Below, piece after piece: positions 33,858 to 42,417 of a stretch of DNA of 64,000 nt. Origin of the DNA: Clostridiales bacterium (lineage in GTDB: Bacteria > Bacillota > Clostridia > Oscillospirales > Oscillospiraceae); assembly GCA_022775085.1 (NCBI GenBank), contig JALFJQ010000028.1, positions 62,001-126,000 on the forward strand. Direction: 5' to 3'. The notes beneath the pieces are model-generated. The model was not told the origin of the DNA. It saw only the letters and a list, made by a program, of their open reading frames with translations, and ran no database searches. Position numbers and translations under genes: made by a program. The first letter of the stretch is position 1, and every line of letters begins with the position of its first letter.

Positions 33858-34460
33858 ATGAGTAAAAACGAAAACCTGAGCCTCGAAGTGTTTGACAACC
33901 CCGAATTTGGCCAGATGCGGATTTTGCGGGAGGGAGATAAGTACCTCTTCTGTGCCAATGATGCAGCAGTCGCGCTTGGCTACTCCAACCCCCGAGCTGC
34001 GTTGCAGCGGCACTGCAAGGGTGTCGCGAAACGCGACACCCTTACTCCGGGCGGTGTTCAAAGCCTGTCCTATATTGCAGAGGGCGATCTGTACCGGCTG
34101 ATCATCCACAGCAAGCTGCCCTCCGCAGAGAAGTTTGAGCACTGGGTCTTTGAAGAAGTCCTGCCCTGTATTCGCAAGACTGGCGGCTACATGACCGACA
34201 ATCTCCTGAATGAACTGATGAACGAGCCTGACATCATTTACAAGGTTACTTCTGACATGCTGAAGGAGCGTGGTCAGCGGATGCGGCTGGAAAGTGAAGC
34301 GAAAGCCGCAAAACCCAAGGTGGAGTATTTCGATTCCTTCATTACCGCTGAGGACTGCACCAACATTCGTACCACCGCCAAGGAGATTCAGGTGCCCGAA
34401 AAGCAGTTTGTAGCATGGTTGCTGAAGAACAAGTACCTGTACCGGACTGCAAAGGGCTAG
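33858..34460 (+). CDS. phage-type antirepressor with Bro-N domain, C-terminus cut
   Basis: A 200-residue protein with a Bro-N domain (about 6-105: LEVFDNPEFGQMRILREGDK, FCANDAAVALGYSNPRAAL, YIAEGDLYRLIIHSKLPSAEKFEHWVFEEVLPCIRKTGGY). The C-terminal part begins an ANT/KilAC-like domain (TAEDCTNIRTTAKEIQVPEKQFVAWLLKNKYLYRTAKG) but stops where that domain normally continues for some 40 residues. The stop lies against the cut end of a minus-strand sigma-factor gene, so the 3' end was lost at a junction near 34456-34464. A copy of the palindromic repeat (34017-34043) lies in frame inside the coding sequence and encodes KGVAKRDTL. Confidence 0.8.
   Translation: MSKNENLSLEVFDNPEFGQMRILREGDKYLFCANDAAVALGYSNPRAALQRHCKGVAKRDTLTPGGVQSLSYIAEGDLYRLIIHSKLPSAEKFEHWVFEEVLPCIRKTGGYMTDNLLNELMNEPDIIYKVTSDMLKERGQRMRLESEAKAAKPKVEYFDSFITAEDCTNIRTTAKEIQVPEKQFVAWLLKNKYLYRTAKG
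34017..34043. repeat. 27-base palindromic repeat, copy 4, inside the Bro-N gene
   Basis: AAGGGTGTCGCG, spacer AAA, reverse complement; identical in core to copy 1. It keeps the reading frame, and its translation matches residues I recall as usual in this family (HCKGVxKRD), so this may be the source sequence of the dispersed copies. Confidence 0.85.
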
Positions 34461-34461
34461 C

Positions 34462-34764
34462 CATGGCCTGCTCCTGATCCGTTATCCTTTCTTCCACCGT
34501 TTTTCGGGGGTCCGGAATTTGAATTTCATCGATACTCTCCGTGGATTTTTCTTTTCGCTGATGGGATAAAAAAGCGTTGCGCGCCATGGCGCACAGCCAG
34601 GTACGAATATCGCAGTCTCCCCGGAAGGTGGGAAGCGCCTTTAGCGCCTGGAAAAACACCTGCTCTGACAGCTCTTCTGCCAGGGCCTCGTCCCGGCATA
34701 TGGCTCGCAAATACAATTCCACATCTCTGAAATAGGTTTCATATATGTGTGCAAATTCGGTCAC
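34462..34764 (-). pseudogene. ECF-type sigma factor gene, 3' end missing
   Basis: GTG at 34764 after GGAGG. The frame encodes sigma region 2 (VTEFAHIYETYFRDVELYLRAI, LAEELSEQVFFQALKALPTF, DIRTWLCAMARNAFLSHQRK) for about 100 residues, then runs into the cut Bro-N gene at 34464. Region 4, which reads the -35 box, is absent, so the product is probably inactive. An intact autoregulatory-type promoter lies upstream (34786-34813). It is the last gene of a minus-strand set with a lipoprotein and a two-component system. Confidence 0.8.
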
Positions 34765-34785
34765 GCTCTCACCTCCTTCGCTTAT

Positions 34786-34813
34786 TAGACGCACGGGCAA
34801 CGGAAATCTTACA
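34786..34813 (-). promoter_or_regulatory. ECF-type promoter of the truncated sigma gene
   Basis: On the minus strand TGTAAG (34808-34813), 16 bases, CGTCTA (34786-34791). This is the classic ECF -35/-10 pair, related to the promoters before the five intact sigma genes further right. Confidence 0.65.
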
Positions 34814-34853
34814 GGAATTAGGTAAAAATGTAGAACATGGTGGGAGGATCAAT

Positions 34854-36239
34854 TTAATACCCAAACAGCCGGCTCACCACGCTACCATCAATGGCGTTCA
34901 GGGTCAGCATGGGTTGGGTAGTGTAGTTTGCGCCTTTTCTCATAGTATCAGAGGCATCCTCCCCAGGCTCATACCAATCCCAGGTTCCCCAGAAGTCCCA
35001 GACCGGAACAATGGTGCCCTGCAGGGAGCCTTTGTCACGAATACGCATCAGAGTGAGAGAGACTTTTGTGATTTCTACATCCATATGGGTATCGAAACCG
35101 TTGATACGGTCAATGTCAACGAGGCTTCTGGCTTCCGATGGCCCTATGACTACAATGGGCAGCATAGTGTTGGCAATGGATGCGATTTCGTCAAAGGGGA
35201 GCAGGGCGGATTGGGATTCTTTTACCACGGGCTCCGTACTGGGAGAGTCCCATGTAAAGGAGAGAATACCGTCTCCTCCCACGCTGATAAAAATGATGTC
35301 CATGGGCCAGGAAACGGAATCCGGATTTGTTTCCTCTGAACAATGGTAGGTACTGTACTGGAAGCTGTTATAGGCGTTGCCCTCATGGGATTCAAAGCGA
35401 TCCTCCCGGACGCTGGAAAGACGGATGCCATTTACGGTGGGCACATAGACCAGCTGCCATTCGCCACTGTTGGGCTGCTGCTGTGCATCGTCCAGCACAT
35501 AGGCATCAAAACCAAGCTCCTGCATCAGCGCGTTGCCCTGGCGGATGGCATCCTCTTTGGAAACTCCGCCCCAGTCCTGCTTGTCCCAATACTTAAAATC
35601 GTGCCGAATGATCTGTGCCTTTGTCCAAAACTCGCCTACTTCGTTTTGAATGTTTATCTCATATTTGACCCCATCTACGGTTGCGAAGCCGCTGACTTCA
35701 TTGGGTTTACCGGAATCAGCGAACCCGTGGACAATCGGTTTCTCGTCCGGAGCCTGGGCTATTTCGGCGTTATACCAGTCATTCAGTTCCTTTCTGCGCT
35801 GTTCCAACTGCTCCGGAGAATTGGGCTTGTCCGGGTCCGATTTCCACTCCGGGGAGTTGATGTAGTCAAGCCAGTCCTGAAGCTCCTGCTTTGTTTGAAC
35901 AAAGCTGTAAAGCGGTTCTCCTTTCAGGAACACCCGCAGAAGACTATCCACATCCTCCTGGGTAAATTCTCTGGGGGTCACAGTGGCAGTGGGAAGCACC
36001 ACGCCCTGCTCTGCCACCACCTGGGCATCCGCGTGGATGGTGAGCTTGCCCTCCTGGGCTGTCCAATCCCCGGTGAATGTTTCCGGGAAAGAATAGCGTT
36101 CCTGCTCCTGAGCGCTCTTTTCAATGAGCATCGCCTGATTGATACTGGTAGCCTCTGGCTGGGTCTGATGGGCAGAGCACCCGGAAAGCATGGTAATCGC
36201 CAGTAAGCAGGACAGCATCTGCATTTTATTTTTCTTCAT
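34854..36239 (-). CDS. large lipoprotein, function unknown
   Basis: A 461-residue exported protein with lipobox (LAITMLSGCSAHQ, Cys21). The rest has no motif I recognise; two repeats of a beta-rich fold seem likely, with WDFWGTWDWYEPGED and MLTLNAIDGSVVSR near the end, similar in style to clostridial lipoproteins annotated DUF6034. ATG at 36239 follows AAAGGATG; an upstream start would add a polar leader before the signal peptide. It sits downstream of the sensor kinase gene by 75 bases and may be a regulated or sensing component of that system. Confidence 0.75.
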   Translation of the reverse strand: MKKNKMQMLSCLLAITMLSGCSAHQTQPEATSINQAMLIEKSAQEQERYSFPETFTGDWTAQEGKLTIHADAQVVAEQGVVLPTATVTPREFTQEDVDSLLRVFLKGEPLYSFVQTKQELQDWLDYINSPEWKSDPDKPNSPEQLEQRRKELNDWYNAEIAQAPDEKPIVHGFADSGKPNEVSGFATVDGVKYEINIQNEVGEFWTKAQIIRHDFKYWDKQDWGGVSKEDAIRQGNALMQELGFDAYVLDDAQQQPNSGEWQLVYVPTVNGIRLSSVREDRFESHEGNAYNSFQYSTYHCSEETNPDSVSWPMDIIFISVGGDGILSFTWDSPSTEPVVKESQSALLPFDEIASIANTMLPIVVIGPSEARSLVDIDRINGFDTHMDVEITKVSLTLMRIRDKGSLQGTIVPVWDFWGTWDWYEPGEDASDTMRKGANYTTQPMLTLNAIDGSVVSRLFGY

Positions 36240-36314
36240 GTTTGCACATCCTTTCTTTCTCCTTTTCTGGGAGATCTGATGGCTACAGCATACCACAGCC
36301 CGTCTGGAAAGAGT

Positions 36315-37712
36315 TTACCGCGATATTACCGTTTGATTACCGCTTTCGGGGAACACAAGCCGGACGGTGGTTCCCTCGCCGGGGGTGCTTTGGATATCTA
36401 GTATTGCCTTGTGAACCAAGGCAATTTCTTTTACAAGGGCAAGTCCCAAACCAAATCCGCCATTTACCTTGCTGCGGGAAGGGTCGCCCATATAGAAAGG
36501 TTCTGTGATCCTGTCTAAGTCCTTTTTGGGAATCCCCCGGCCCTTGTCAGAAACCTCCAACATATTTCCTTCTGCCCGAAGGCGGATGGTTTGCCCGGGG
36601 GCAGATGCTTTCGCACTGTTTTCAATCAGGTTGAGTAGTGCAGAACACAGAAGATCTTCGTCCATGGGAAGTATATCTGCCGTACAGGAAATTTCCAGAA
36701 TCGTCCCATACTTTTCCGAGATTTGCCTTGCCATTTTTCTGACCTGTTCCAACAGCTCAGGGACAGAGGACGGTTTTATCTGGGCAGATTTGCCCAAGGA
36801 AATCAGCTTCAGGAGCTTATGAACCATCTGCTCCAACCAATGCAGTTGACCATCCATGGATTCCAGCAGCGCCTGCTGCTTTTCTTCCGGCAGGTATACG
36901 GTACGCAGCGTATCCACATTCAGTAGCAGAGATGTCAGCGGCGTCTTTAACTCATGGGTTACGCCTCCAATAAAGAGCTGCTGCCGGATGTTTTGCTCTG
37001 TCAGGGATTGAATATGGCTTTCCACAGCCGCCGCCATATGATTAAAGTCTTCGGCAAGAAGCCCCACTTCATCTTTGGAAGAAACGCAAACCCGCTCCGC
37101 GTAGTTCCCATCCGTGATATGCTCTGCGGATTCCTGTAGCTGTGACAGCGGAGCCAGTGTCCGGTGAATCAGCCATCGTACACCGACAAGCCCCAAAACG
37201 CAGATACACAGTGCCAATAGAAGAAAACGGACAAGAAGCTCACTCAGCTCCTGACTGATAAAAGAGGCGTCCGCCACAAGATACACCTGGCATTCAACTT
37301 GCCTCAATTCCACAGCACGCCCCACGATCAGGTAATCCTTTCCTCCGGTGCTGCATCGGGTGGTCTGAACGCCATCCGTCAGATGTACATCCAGGTAGGT
37401 TCTAGGGTCAATCTGGGTTGGTGCGGACAGAAGCTCTCCCATTGCGGCAAGGACACTCCCGTCCACACCGCAATTCCGGAAGCAATATTGCAAAACTGCT
37501 TTTTGGGAGCTTGGCGTTCCTGCTGTGGAATAATTACGGGTAACGGCTTCTCCGAACGTGCTTACCAGTCCTGCCAGTTTTTCCTCGGAACGCTGGGTCA
37601 GGTTTTTGTAGGACTGCTCCCGTACCTGCCAGAGCATGGCACCGGACAGTGCTATCGCCACAAGGGACAGCAGCACCGCACATATAGCGGTCAGTTTTGT
37701 TTTCAGTTTCAT
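36315..37712 (-). CDS. sensor histidine kinase
   Basis: Membrane histidine kinase, 465 residues. Two membrane segments (about 7-28 and 160-182) flank an extracytoplasmic sensor of some 130 residues. Then comes a HAMP domain, HisKA with the phosphorylated His in GGVTHELKTPLTSLLLNVD, and an ATPase domain with N-box LLNLIENSAKAS, VSDKGRGIPKKD and FGLGLALVKEI. It overlaps the response-regulator gene by four bases, so the two form a two-component system. Signal unknown; an envelope-related cue is likely given the neighbours. Confidence 0.92.
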   Translation of the reverse strand: MKLKTKLTAICAVLLSLVAIALSGAMLWQVREQSYKNLTQRSEEKLAGLVSTFGEAVTRNYSTAGTPSSQKAVLQYCFRNCGVDGSVLAAMGELLSAPTQIDPRTYLDVHLTDGVQTTRCSTGGKDYLIVGRAVELRQVECQVYLVADASFISQELSELLVRFLLLALCICVLGLVGVRWLIHRTLAPLSQLQESAEHITDGNYAERVCVSSKDEVGLLAEDFNHMAAAVESHIQSLTEQNIRQQLFIGGVTHELKTPLTSLLLNVDTLRTVYLPEEKQQALLESMDGQLHWLEQMVHKLLKLISLGKSAQIKPSSVPELLEQVRKMARQISEKYGTILEISCTADILPMDEDLLCSALLNLIENSAKASAPGQTIRLRAEGNMLEVSDKGRGIPKKDLDRITEPFYMGDPSRSKVNGGFGLGLALVKEIALVHKAILDIQSTPGEGTTVRLVFPESGNQTVISR

Positions 37713-38371
37713 CGTTCCTCCAGCCGGTAACCGGCTTTTGAGATGGTTCGGATTTCCTCAGACAGCTCCAGCTTTTTCCGAAGATTTGCAATCCGAACAT
37801 CCACAGTTCGAATATCTCCAAAGTAGTCCTGCCCCCAGATTTCGTTTAAGATGCGATCTCTGGACACTGTACGGTTTTTATTTTTCATCAGAACAGCTAA
37901 TACATCGAATTCCAGCGGGGGTAGGGGAATTTCCGATCCGTTTCTCGTCAGCTTCCGATTAGCGGTATCCAGCGTCAAGTCCCGGAAATGGTAGACCTGA
38001 TTCAGCCGCCCGTTGCGCTGAAGTATCTTCTCCATGCGAACCAGCAGTGCCAGCATATCAAAGGGTTTTGAGATGTAATCCTCTGCGCCTCCCCGCAAAC
38101 CCTGCACCTCGTGCTGGGCATCTCCCATGGCGGTGAGGCAGATTACCGGAATGCCGTATTCCTTCAGCTTTGGCAGCAGCGTAAAGCCGTCCACCCCCGG
38201 CAGCATCATGTCCAGCAGCGCCAGATCATAGTTGTGTTCCCGCTCCAGCGCATTCCAGACAGAAAGCCCATTATCAAAAGACGTGACAGCGTAGCCCGCG
38301 CATTCCAGGTTCAATTTCAGCGTCTGGGCGATTGCCACGTCATCCTCGATGATAAGGATTCGATTTTCCAT
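37709..38371 (-). CDS. OmpR/PhoB-family response regulator
   Basis: A 220-residue regulator. The receiver domain has the acidic pocket IIEDD, the phosphorylated Asp in LALLDMMLPGVDG, Thr in CLTAMGD and Lys in YISKPFD. The C-terminal winged helix has LPPLEFDVLAVLMKN, RDRILNEIWG and RTVDVRIANLRKKLE. The ATG at 38371 has GGAGG upstream. First gene of the minus-strand set with the kinase. Confidence 0.93.
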   Translation of the reverse strand: MENRILIIEDDVAIAQTLKLNLECAGYAVTSFDNGLSVWNALEREHNYDLALLDMMLPGVDGFTLLPKLKEYGIPVICLTAMGDAQHEVQGLRGGAEDYISKPFDMLALLVRMEKILQRNGRLNQVYHFRDLTLDTANRKLTRNGSEIPLPPLEFDVLAVLMKNKNRTVSRDRILNEIWGQDYFGDIRTVDVRIANLRKKLELSEEIRTISKAGYRLEER

Positions 38372-38561
38372 ATGCCACGCCTCCGAAAGATATATGTTGT
38401 TTTCTGATGTAAGTATACCATAGTATTTGCTCGGCGGGATTACCAAAATATTACTATTTCCGATTCATTCATTACTTTGCGCTATATTCACTTTCCCTTT
38501 TGCTTCTGTGAGAATTTCCCTTATGATTTTCTTAATTTACAGCGAGAATGCAAAGGAGCTA

Positions 38562-38604
38562 TTGACAATTTGGTCTAAATGATGTAGACTATCAATAGTC
38601 TACA
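38562..38604 (+). promoter_or_regulatory. promoter and BlaI-type operator
   Basis: TTGACA at 38562-38567, 17-base spacer, TAGACT at 38585-38590. Over the -10 lies a perfect inverted repeat, TGTAGACTAT at 38583-38592 and ATAGTCTACA at 38595-38604, with the TGTA/TACA ends typical of BlaI/MecI sites. The adjacent BlaI-type repressor should bind here. Confidence 0.85.
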
Positions 38605-38630
38605 AAATGTAAACCAAAGGAGCAATCAAA

Positions 38631-38993
38631 ATGGATGATCTCAGACTTGGTGCTGTGGAATCCAGATTCGCGGATATTATCTGGAGCCATGAACCGCTTT
38701 CTTCCCGGGAGCTGGTAGCTCTCTGTCAAAAAGAGCTGGACTGGAAAAAATCCACGACCTACACCGTATTGAAGCGGCTCTGTGACAAGGGGCTTTTCCG
38801 CAATGAGGGCGGCATTGTAAGCTCCCGGATGACCAAGGAGGATTATACTTCCGCCCAGAGCGAGAAGTTCGTGGAGGATACCTTTGGCGGATCGCTCCCT
38901 GCTTTTATGGCGGCTTTTACAAAGCGGAGGCAGCTCACCGATTCGGAGATTGCGGAAATTCAGCGAATGATTCAGCAAATGGGGAGGGAGTAA
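38631..38993 (+). CDS. BlaI/MecI-family repressor (unit 1)
   Basis: Winged-helix repressor of 120 residues, DDLRLGAVESRFADIIWSHEPLSSRELVALC then WKKSTTYTVLKRLCDKGLF, the standard BlaI DNA-binding layout, with a C-terminal dimerisation helix. AAAGGAG precedes the ATG. In the known Bla/Mec systems such proteins repress target genes until cleaved through signalling by BlaR1. The next gene begins 3 bases after its stop. A paralogue occupies 44861-45232. Confidence 0.92.
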   Translation: MDDLRLGAVESRFADIIWSHEPLSSRELVALCQKELDWKKSTTYTVLKRLCDKGLFRNEGGIVSSRMTKEDYTSAQSEKFVEDTFGGSLPAFMAAFTKRRQLTDSEIAEIQRMIQQMGRE

Positions 38994-38996
38994 GCC

Positions 38997-41900
38997 ATGT
39001 ATTCTGCTTTCGTAAAGCTCCTGAATATGAGCGCCGCTTCCGGAATTCTGATTGCAGCGGTGATTGGGCTTCGCTTCCTTCTGCGGAAGGTGCCGAAAAA
39101 GTATATTTGCATTCTCTGGGCATTGGTCGCTCTGCGACTGATATGCCCCTTCTCAATTTCCTCCAGCCTGTCTGTATTCAATCACGTGGGAACATACCAC
39201 CCGGACAACGGTCAGATTGCATACATTCAGTACAATGAAAAAACGGAAAAGCCCATGGGCGAAATCCCATATTATAGCAGGACCGATTCCTCCCCGGACG
39301 GACCCACGGTGGAACATCGCACCTCCAACTTTTATCTGCCCACAGCCATGGGCATTTGGGCGGTGGGTGTAGTCGCAATGCTCCTGTATGCAGCCATCAG
39401 CTATTTTCGCATTCGCGCTCGCACCCGGGAAAACATCCGTTTTCGGCGCAATATCTACCTCTGTGACAGAATCCCCACGCCCTTTATTCTGGGGATGCTC
39501 CGCCCACGCATTTTCCTTCCTTCGGAGTTAACGCAGGAGCAAATGGACAGTGTAATCGCCCATGAGCGTGCCCACATTGCTCGACTGGATCACTGGTGGA
39601 AACCCATTGGGTTTCTCCTGCTCAGCATCCATTGGTTCAACCCGCTGGTCTGGATTGCCTATGGTCTGCTGTGCCGGGATATTGAGCTTGCCTGTGATGA
39701 GAAAGTAATTCGGAACATGACCGCTTCCCAAAAGCAGGCATATTCCGAAGTGCTTCTTTCCTGCTCCCTGCCACGGAAATTCATCACCGCCTGTCCCCTG
39801 GCCTTTGGTGAGGTGGGGGTGAAGCAACGAATCAAGGGAATTCTGAACTACAGAAAACCGTCCTTCTGGGTGATTCTGATTGCTGTAATTGCCTGCCTGG
39901 CAGTTGCGGTGGGATTTTTGACAAATCCCGAAAGAAATGAGGATTATCTGATCGTCAAAGGTCAGAAAACGAAGCCGACAAAGCCGCAAACAGCCGATTT
40001 CAAAATCAATATGGGCAATACAATCAGTACGGCAACGGTTTATGCAGAGCTGTGGCAGAACGGTGTCTGTGTGGAAAGCACGCCCCTCGTGATTCCGGAG
40101 ACGGTAAAGGAAATCCACCTTTCCATGTCCAAGGAGATGGACGGAGATTCGCTTACAGGTTACCATGTTCAAATTGATACAAAACCAAGTGACGCATCTC
40201 TGAATAAAACCATTCCTCTGCCGGAGGAGACCTATCTGTTGGAATGCTATTCGTGGTACGGTTCAAAAGATATTCAGCTTACACAAGATAAGGAAATTCT
40301 GCTGGGTGCTGCGATTTTTGATTGTGGCGGGGATGGCTTTTTCCTTTTTAATTTTGACAATGAGGACTATGGGGAATGTCGAGACAGACTTCAAAATCAG
40401 GAATGCGTCATTCTGATTTGGGCGTCCTTCCAGGAAAAGTACGCTGAAGCCATTGCCCCGGAAGAAACTCTAGGGGAAACTGCCGGGGTGCCGTCTGAAT
40501 TCCTCGATTATCTCAACCCAGTGCGGGTGGAATGGAAGGATGACACCACCATCAACCGCAGTGCTCCTGAGAAATCCATGAGCCTTGAGGAACTTGCCGC
40601 CAGTACGGACAGCTGGAAATTTGAGTACAACATTCCCGATGTAACCGGCCCGGGAACCCTTCGCCGTGCCATCAAGCTGTATTATGAAGATGGACGGATG
40701 CTGGTAATCCGTCATGATTCGGGCGCATTGTGTTGCTTCAATATTAACGGGGATTGCATTGCGCGCATTACATGTGCGTATACCGGTGAGCAAATGGTGG
40801 ATATGCTGTGGGACTGGGCGATGACACAGGGCGGCAATGGTTCGGCCTATCTGGCAGATCTGACCCTGAGCCAGTCTGAACCCCAGGGAAAACTGACCGT
40901 GATGATGCACCCCACAAGCGCCGTGAATATCGACGGTATGGGCTATGTTTGCCCGCCCAATCAGGAGGAATGGATTGAGGCTTGGAATGCCGTAACGAAT
41001 TTCCGGGAAAGAATCTCTGTGGAAGCGAACGCGGAATCCTATTATGGACTGTACATTCACTATAATGACGCGTATCTGGAAGTGCACAAGGACAGTCAGG
41101 GCCTGTATCTGCGTCATATGGGAACCACCGATGGATATTCCGTGGAAACCTCCAAACCCCTGACGGAATTGTTGGAACCCGTCTTGCAGGAGTTCGGGCA
41201 CAATCCGGTTAAACCCTCTGACCTCAAAGGCATTCAGTCCGCTTCTCTGGTGCTGGACGGTATGCAGTATTCGATTGTGAGGGGTGACCCGAAGCTTGCG
41301 CAGCTGGAAGCCATTCTCACCTCCGGGAAGCCCCTAGGCTATATGTCCGCCTGCTGGTTTACCTCTCAGCTGACGGTAACTCTTGAAAATGGTCGGGCCT
41401 ATACGGTGTCTGTTGCAACAGACAGCTGTGGTGCATATCTGTCCGATGGTGTGTGCTATGAATTCCCTGGAGACAACGAACGGTTGTATCAGCTGTTTGG
41501 TTTGAATCTATCAGAGGATACAGTGGAAAGCACCTATGAGCCGGATGATAGCCAAATTGTTCCGGTTGCTGATTTCCTTCCGGAAATCGATCAGGATCTG
41601 GCATATGCGACGAAGGATAATTTCACCCAAAAACAAATCTATGCCTTTTCGGAAGCATTTCTCCGCTATGGCACACTCCAGAAGCTGGCGAATGTTCAGG
41701 AAGCGTTGGAGCAGCAAGGATATACCTTGAAAATCTGGGACGCATACCGGCCTGTTTCTGCACAATGGGCTTTGTGGAACGCATATCCGGATCCAAATTA
41801 TGTATCCAATCCCGCCAATAGCGCATCCGCTCATTGCCGGGGTAACACAGTAGATGTTACACTGGTGAAAGTAAATGGGGAAGAAGTTCCGATGCCTAGT

Positions 41901-42278
41901 GGATTTGATAATTTTACGGCATTGGCAGACCGGGATTATTCGGATTGTACGGATGAGGCTGCTGCGAATGCCAAGCTTCTGGAAACGATTATGGAGTCAA
42001 ACGGTTTCCGAGGCTATCAGAAAGAATGGTGGCACTACACCGATACAGATTCCTATCCGGTTGAGGATACCTTTGACCCTGCACCGCGTTCCTGGTGGCT
42101 TCCTGAGTGTAATGAATTCATCAGTTTAAGAGAAGCCCCAAGTGTGCAGGCCGCAGTTCTGGAAAAGATACCGGTAGGAGATCGATTCCTGATGCTGGCA
42201 TTGGATGAGGAATATGCGTTTGTAAATTACAACGGCAGATATGGCTATGTTCTGCAATCCTATATCAAGCAGGAATGA
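38997..42278 (+). CDS. BlaR1-like M56 sensor fused to a VanX-like D,D-dipeptidase and an SH3 domain
   Basis: A 1093-residue fusion. Residues 1-315 are a BlaR1/M56 membrane metalloprotease with several membrane segments and the zinc motif HERAH (His189, Glu190, His193). A further membrane segment lies near 295-315. Residues about 320-860 are extracytoplasmic with no family I recognise. Residues about 870-1035 match VanX-type D-Ala-D-Ala dipeptidases (M15D): IWDAYRPVSAQWALW, SAHCRGNTVDVTL (Ser944, His946, Asp953) and EWWHY (Glu1010, His1013), i.e. all zinc and catalytic positions. A bacterial SH3 domain ends the protein. Known BlaR1 proteins carry a beta-lactam-binding domain instead. Its direct target and trigger are unknown. 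Confidence 0.87.
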   Translation: MYSAFVKLLNMSAASGILIAAVIGLRFLLRKVPKKYICILWALVALRLICPFSISSSLSVFNHVGTYHPDNGQIAYIQYNEKTEKPMGEIPYYSRTDSSPDGPTVEHRTSNFYLPTAMGIWAVGVVAMLLYAAISYFRIRARTRENIRFRRNIYLCDRIPTPFILGMLRPRIFLPSELTQEQMDSVIAHERAHIARLDHWWKPIGFLLLSIHWFNPLVWIAYGLLCRDIELACDEKVIRNMTASQKQAYSEVLLSCSLPRKFITACPLAFGEVGVKQRIKGILNYRKPSFWVILIAVIACLAVAVGFLTNPERNEDYLIVKGQKTKPTKPQTADFKINMGNTISTATVYAELWQNGVCVESTPLVIPETVKEIHLSMSKEMDGDSLTGYHVQIDTKPSDASLNKTIPLPEETYLLECYSWYGSKDIQLTQDKEILLGAAIFDCGGDGFFLFNFDNEDYGECRDRLQNQECVILIWASFQEKYAEAIAPEETLGETAGVPSEFLDYLNPVRVEWKDDTTINRSAPEKSMSLEELAASTDSWKFEYNIPDVTGPGTLRRAIKLYYEDGRMLVIRHDSGALCCFNINGDCIARITCAYTGEQMVDMLWDWAMTQGGNGSAYLADLTLSQSEPQGKLTVMMHPTSAVNIDGMGYVCPPNQEEWIEAWNAVTNFRERISVEANAESYYGLYIHYNDAYLEVHKDSQGLYLRHMGTTDGYSVETSKPLTELLEPVLQEFGHNPVKPSDLKGIQSASLVLDGMQYSIVRGDPKLAQLEAILTSGKPLGYMSACWFTSQLTVTLENGRAYTVSVATDSCGAYLSDGVCYEFPGDNERLYQLFGLNLSEDTVESTYEPDDSQIVPVADFLPEIDQDLAYATKDNFTQKQIYAFSEAFLRYGTLQKLANVQEALEQQGYTLKIWDAYRPVSAQWALWNAYPDPNYVSNPANSASAHCRGNTVDVTLVKVNGEEVPMPSGFDNFTALADRDYSDCTDEAAANAKLLETIMESNGFRGYQKEWWHYTDTDSYPVEDTFDPAPRSWWLPECNEFISLREAPSVQAAVLEKIPVGDRFLMLALDEEYAFVNYNGRYGYVLQSYIKQE

Positions 42279-42310
42279 GGAAATCCCAGCCTGTATGCGT
42301 GAAAAATCAA

Positions 42311-42343
42311 ACACACCGGAGTGAATGAACCGCTCCGGTGTGT
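42311..42343 (+). terminator. terminator after the BlaR1-VanX-like gene
   Basis: ACACACCGGAG at 42311-42321 pairs with CTCCGGTGTGT at 42333-42343, followed by TTTGC. Confidence 0.75.
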
Positions 42344-42366
42344 TTTGCTGTTGGTGGTGCCAAAAC

Positions 42367-42401
42367 GAAAAGTGCAGCCTCCGTAAGAAACTGCACTTTT
42401 C
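42367..42401 (-). terminator. terminator of the convergent BlaI/BlaR1 unit
   Basis: GAAAAGTGCAG at 42367-42377 pairs with CTGCACTTTTC at 42391-42401, 17 bases after the stop of the minus-strand gene. Confidence 0.7.
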
Positions 42402-42417
42402 ATTTTGGAAATATGAA

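Noticed and set aside
31082-34043. The 27-base palindromes as a CRISPR array
   Set aside because: Only four copies at irregular distances with genes between them, and alternating orientation; no cas genes.
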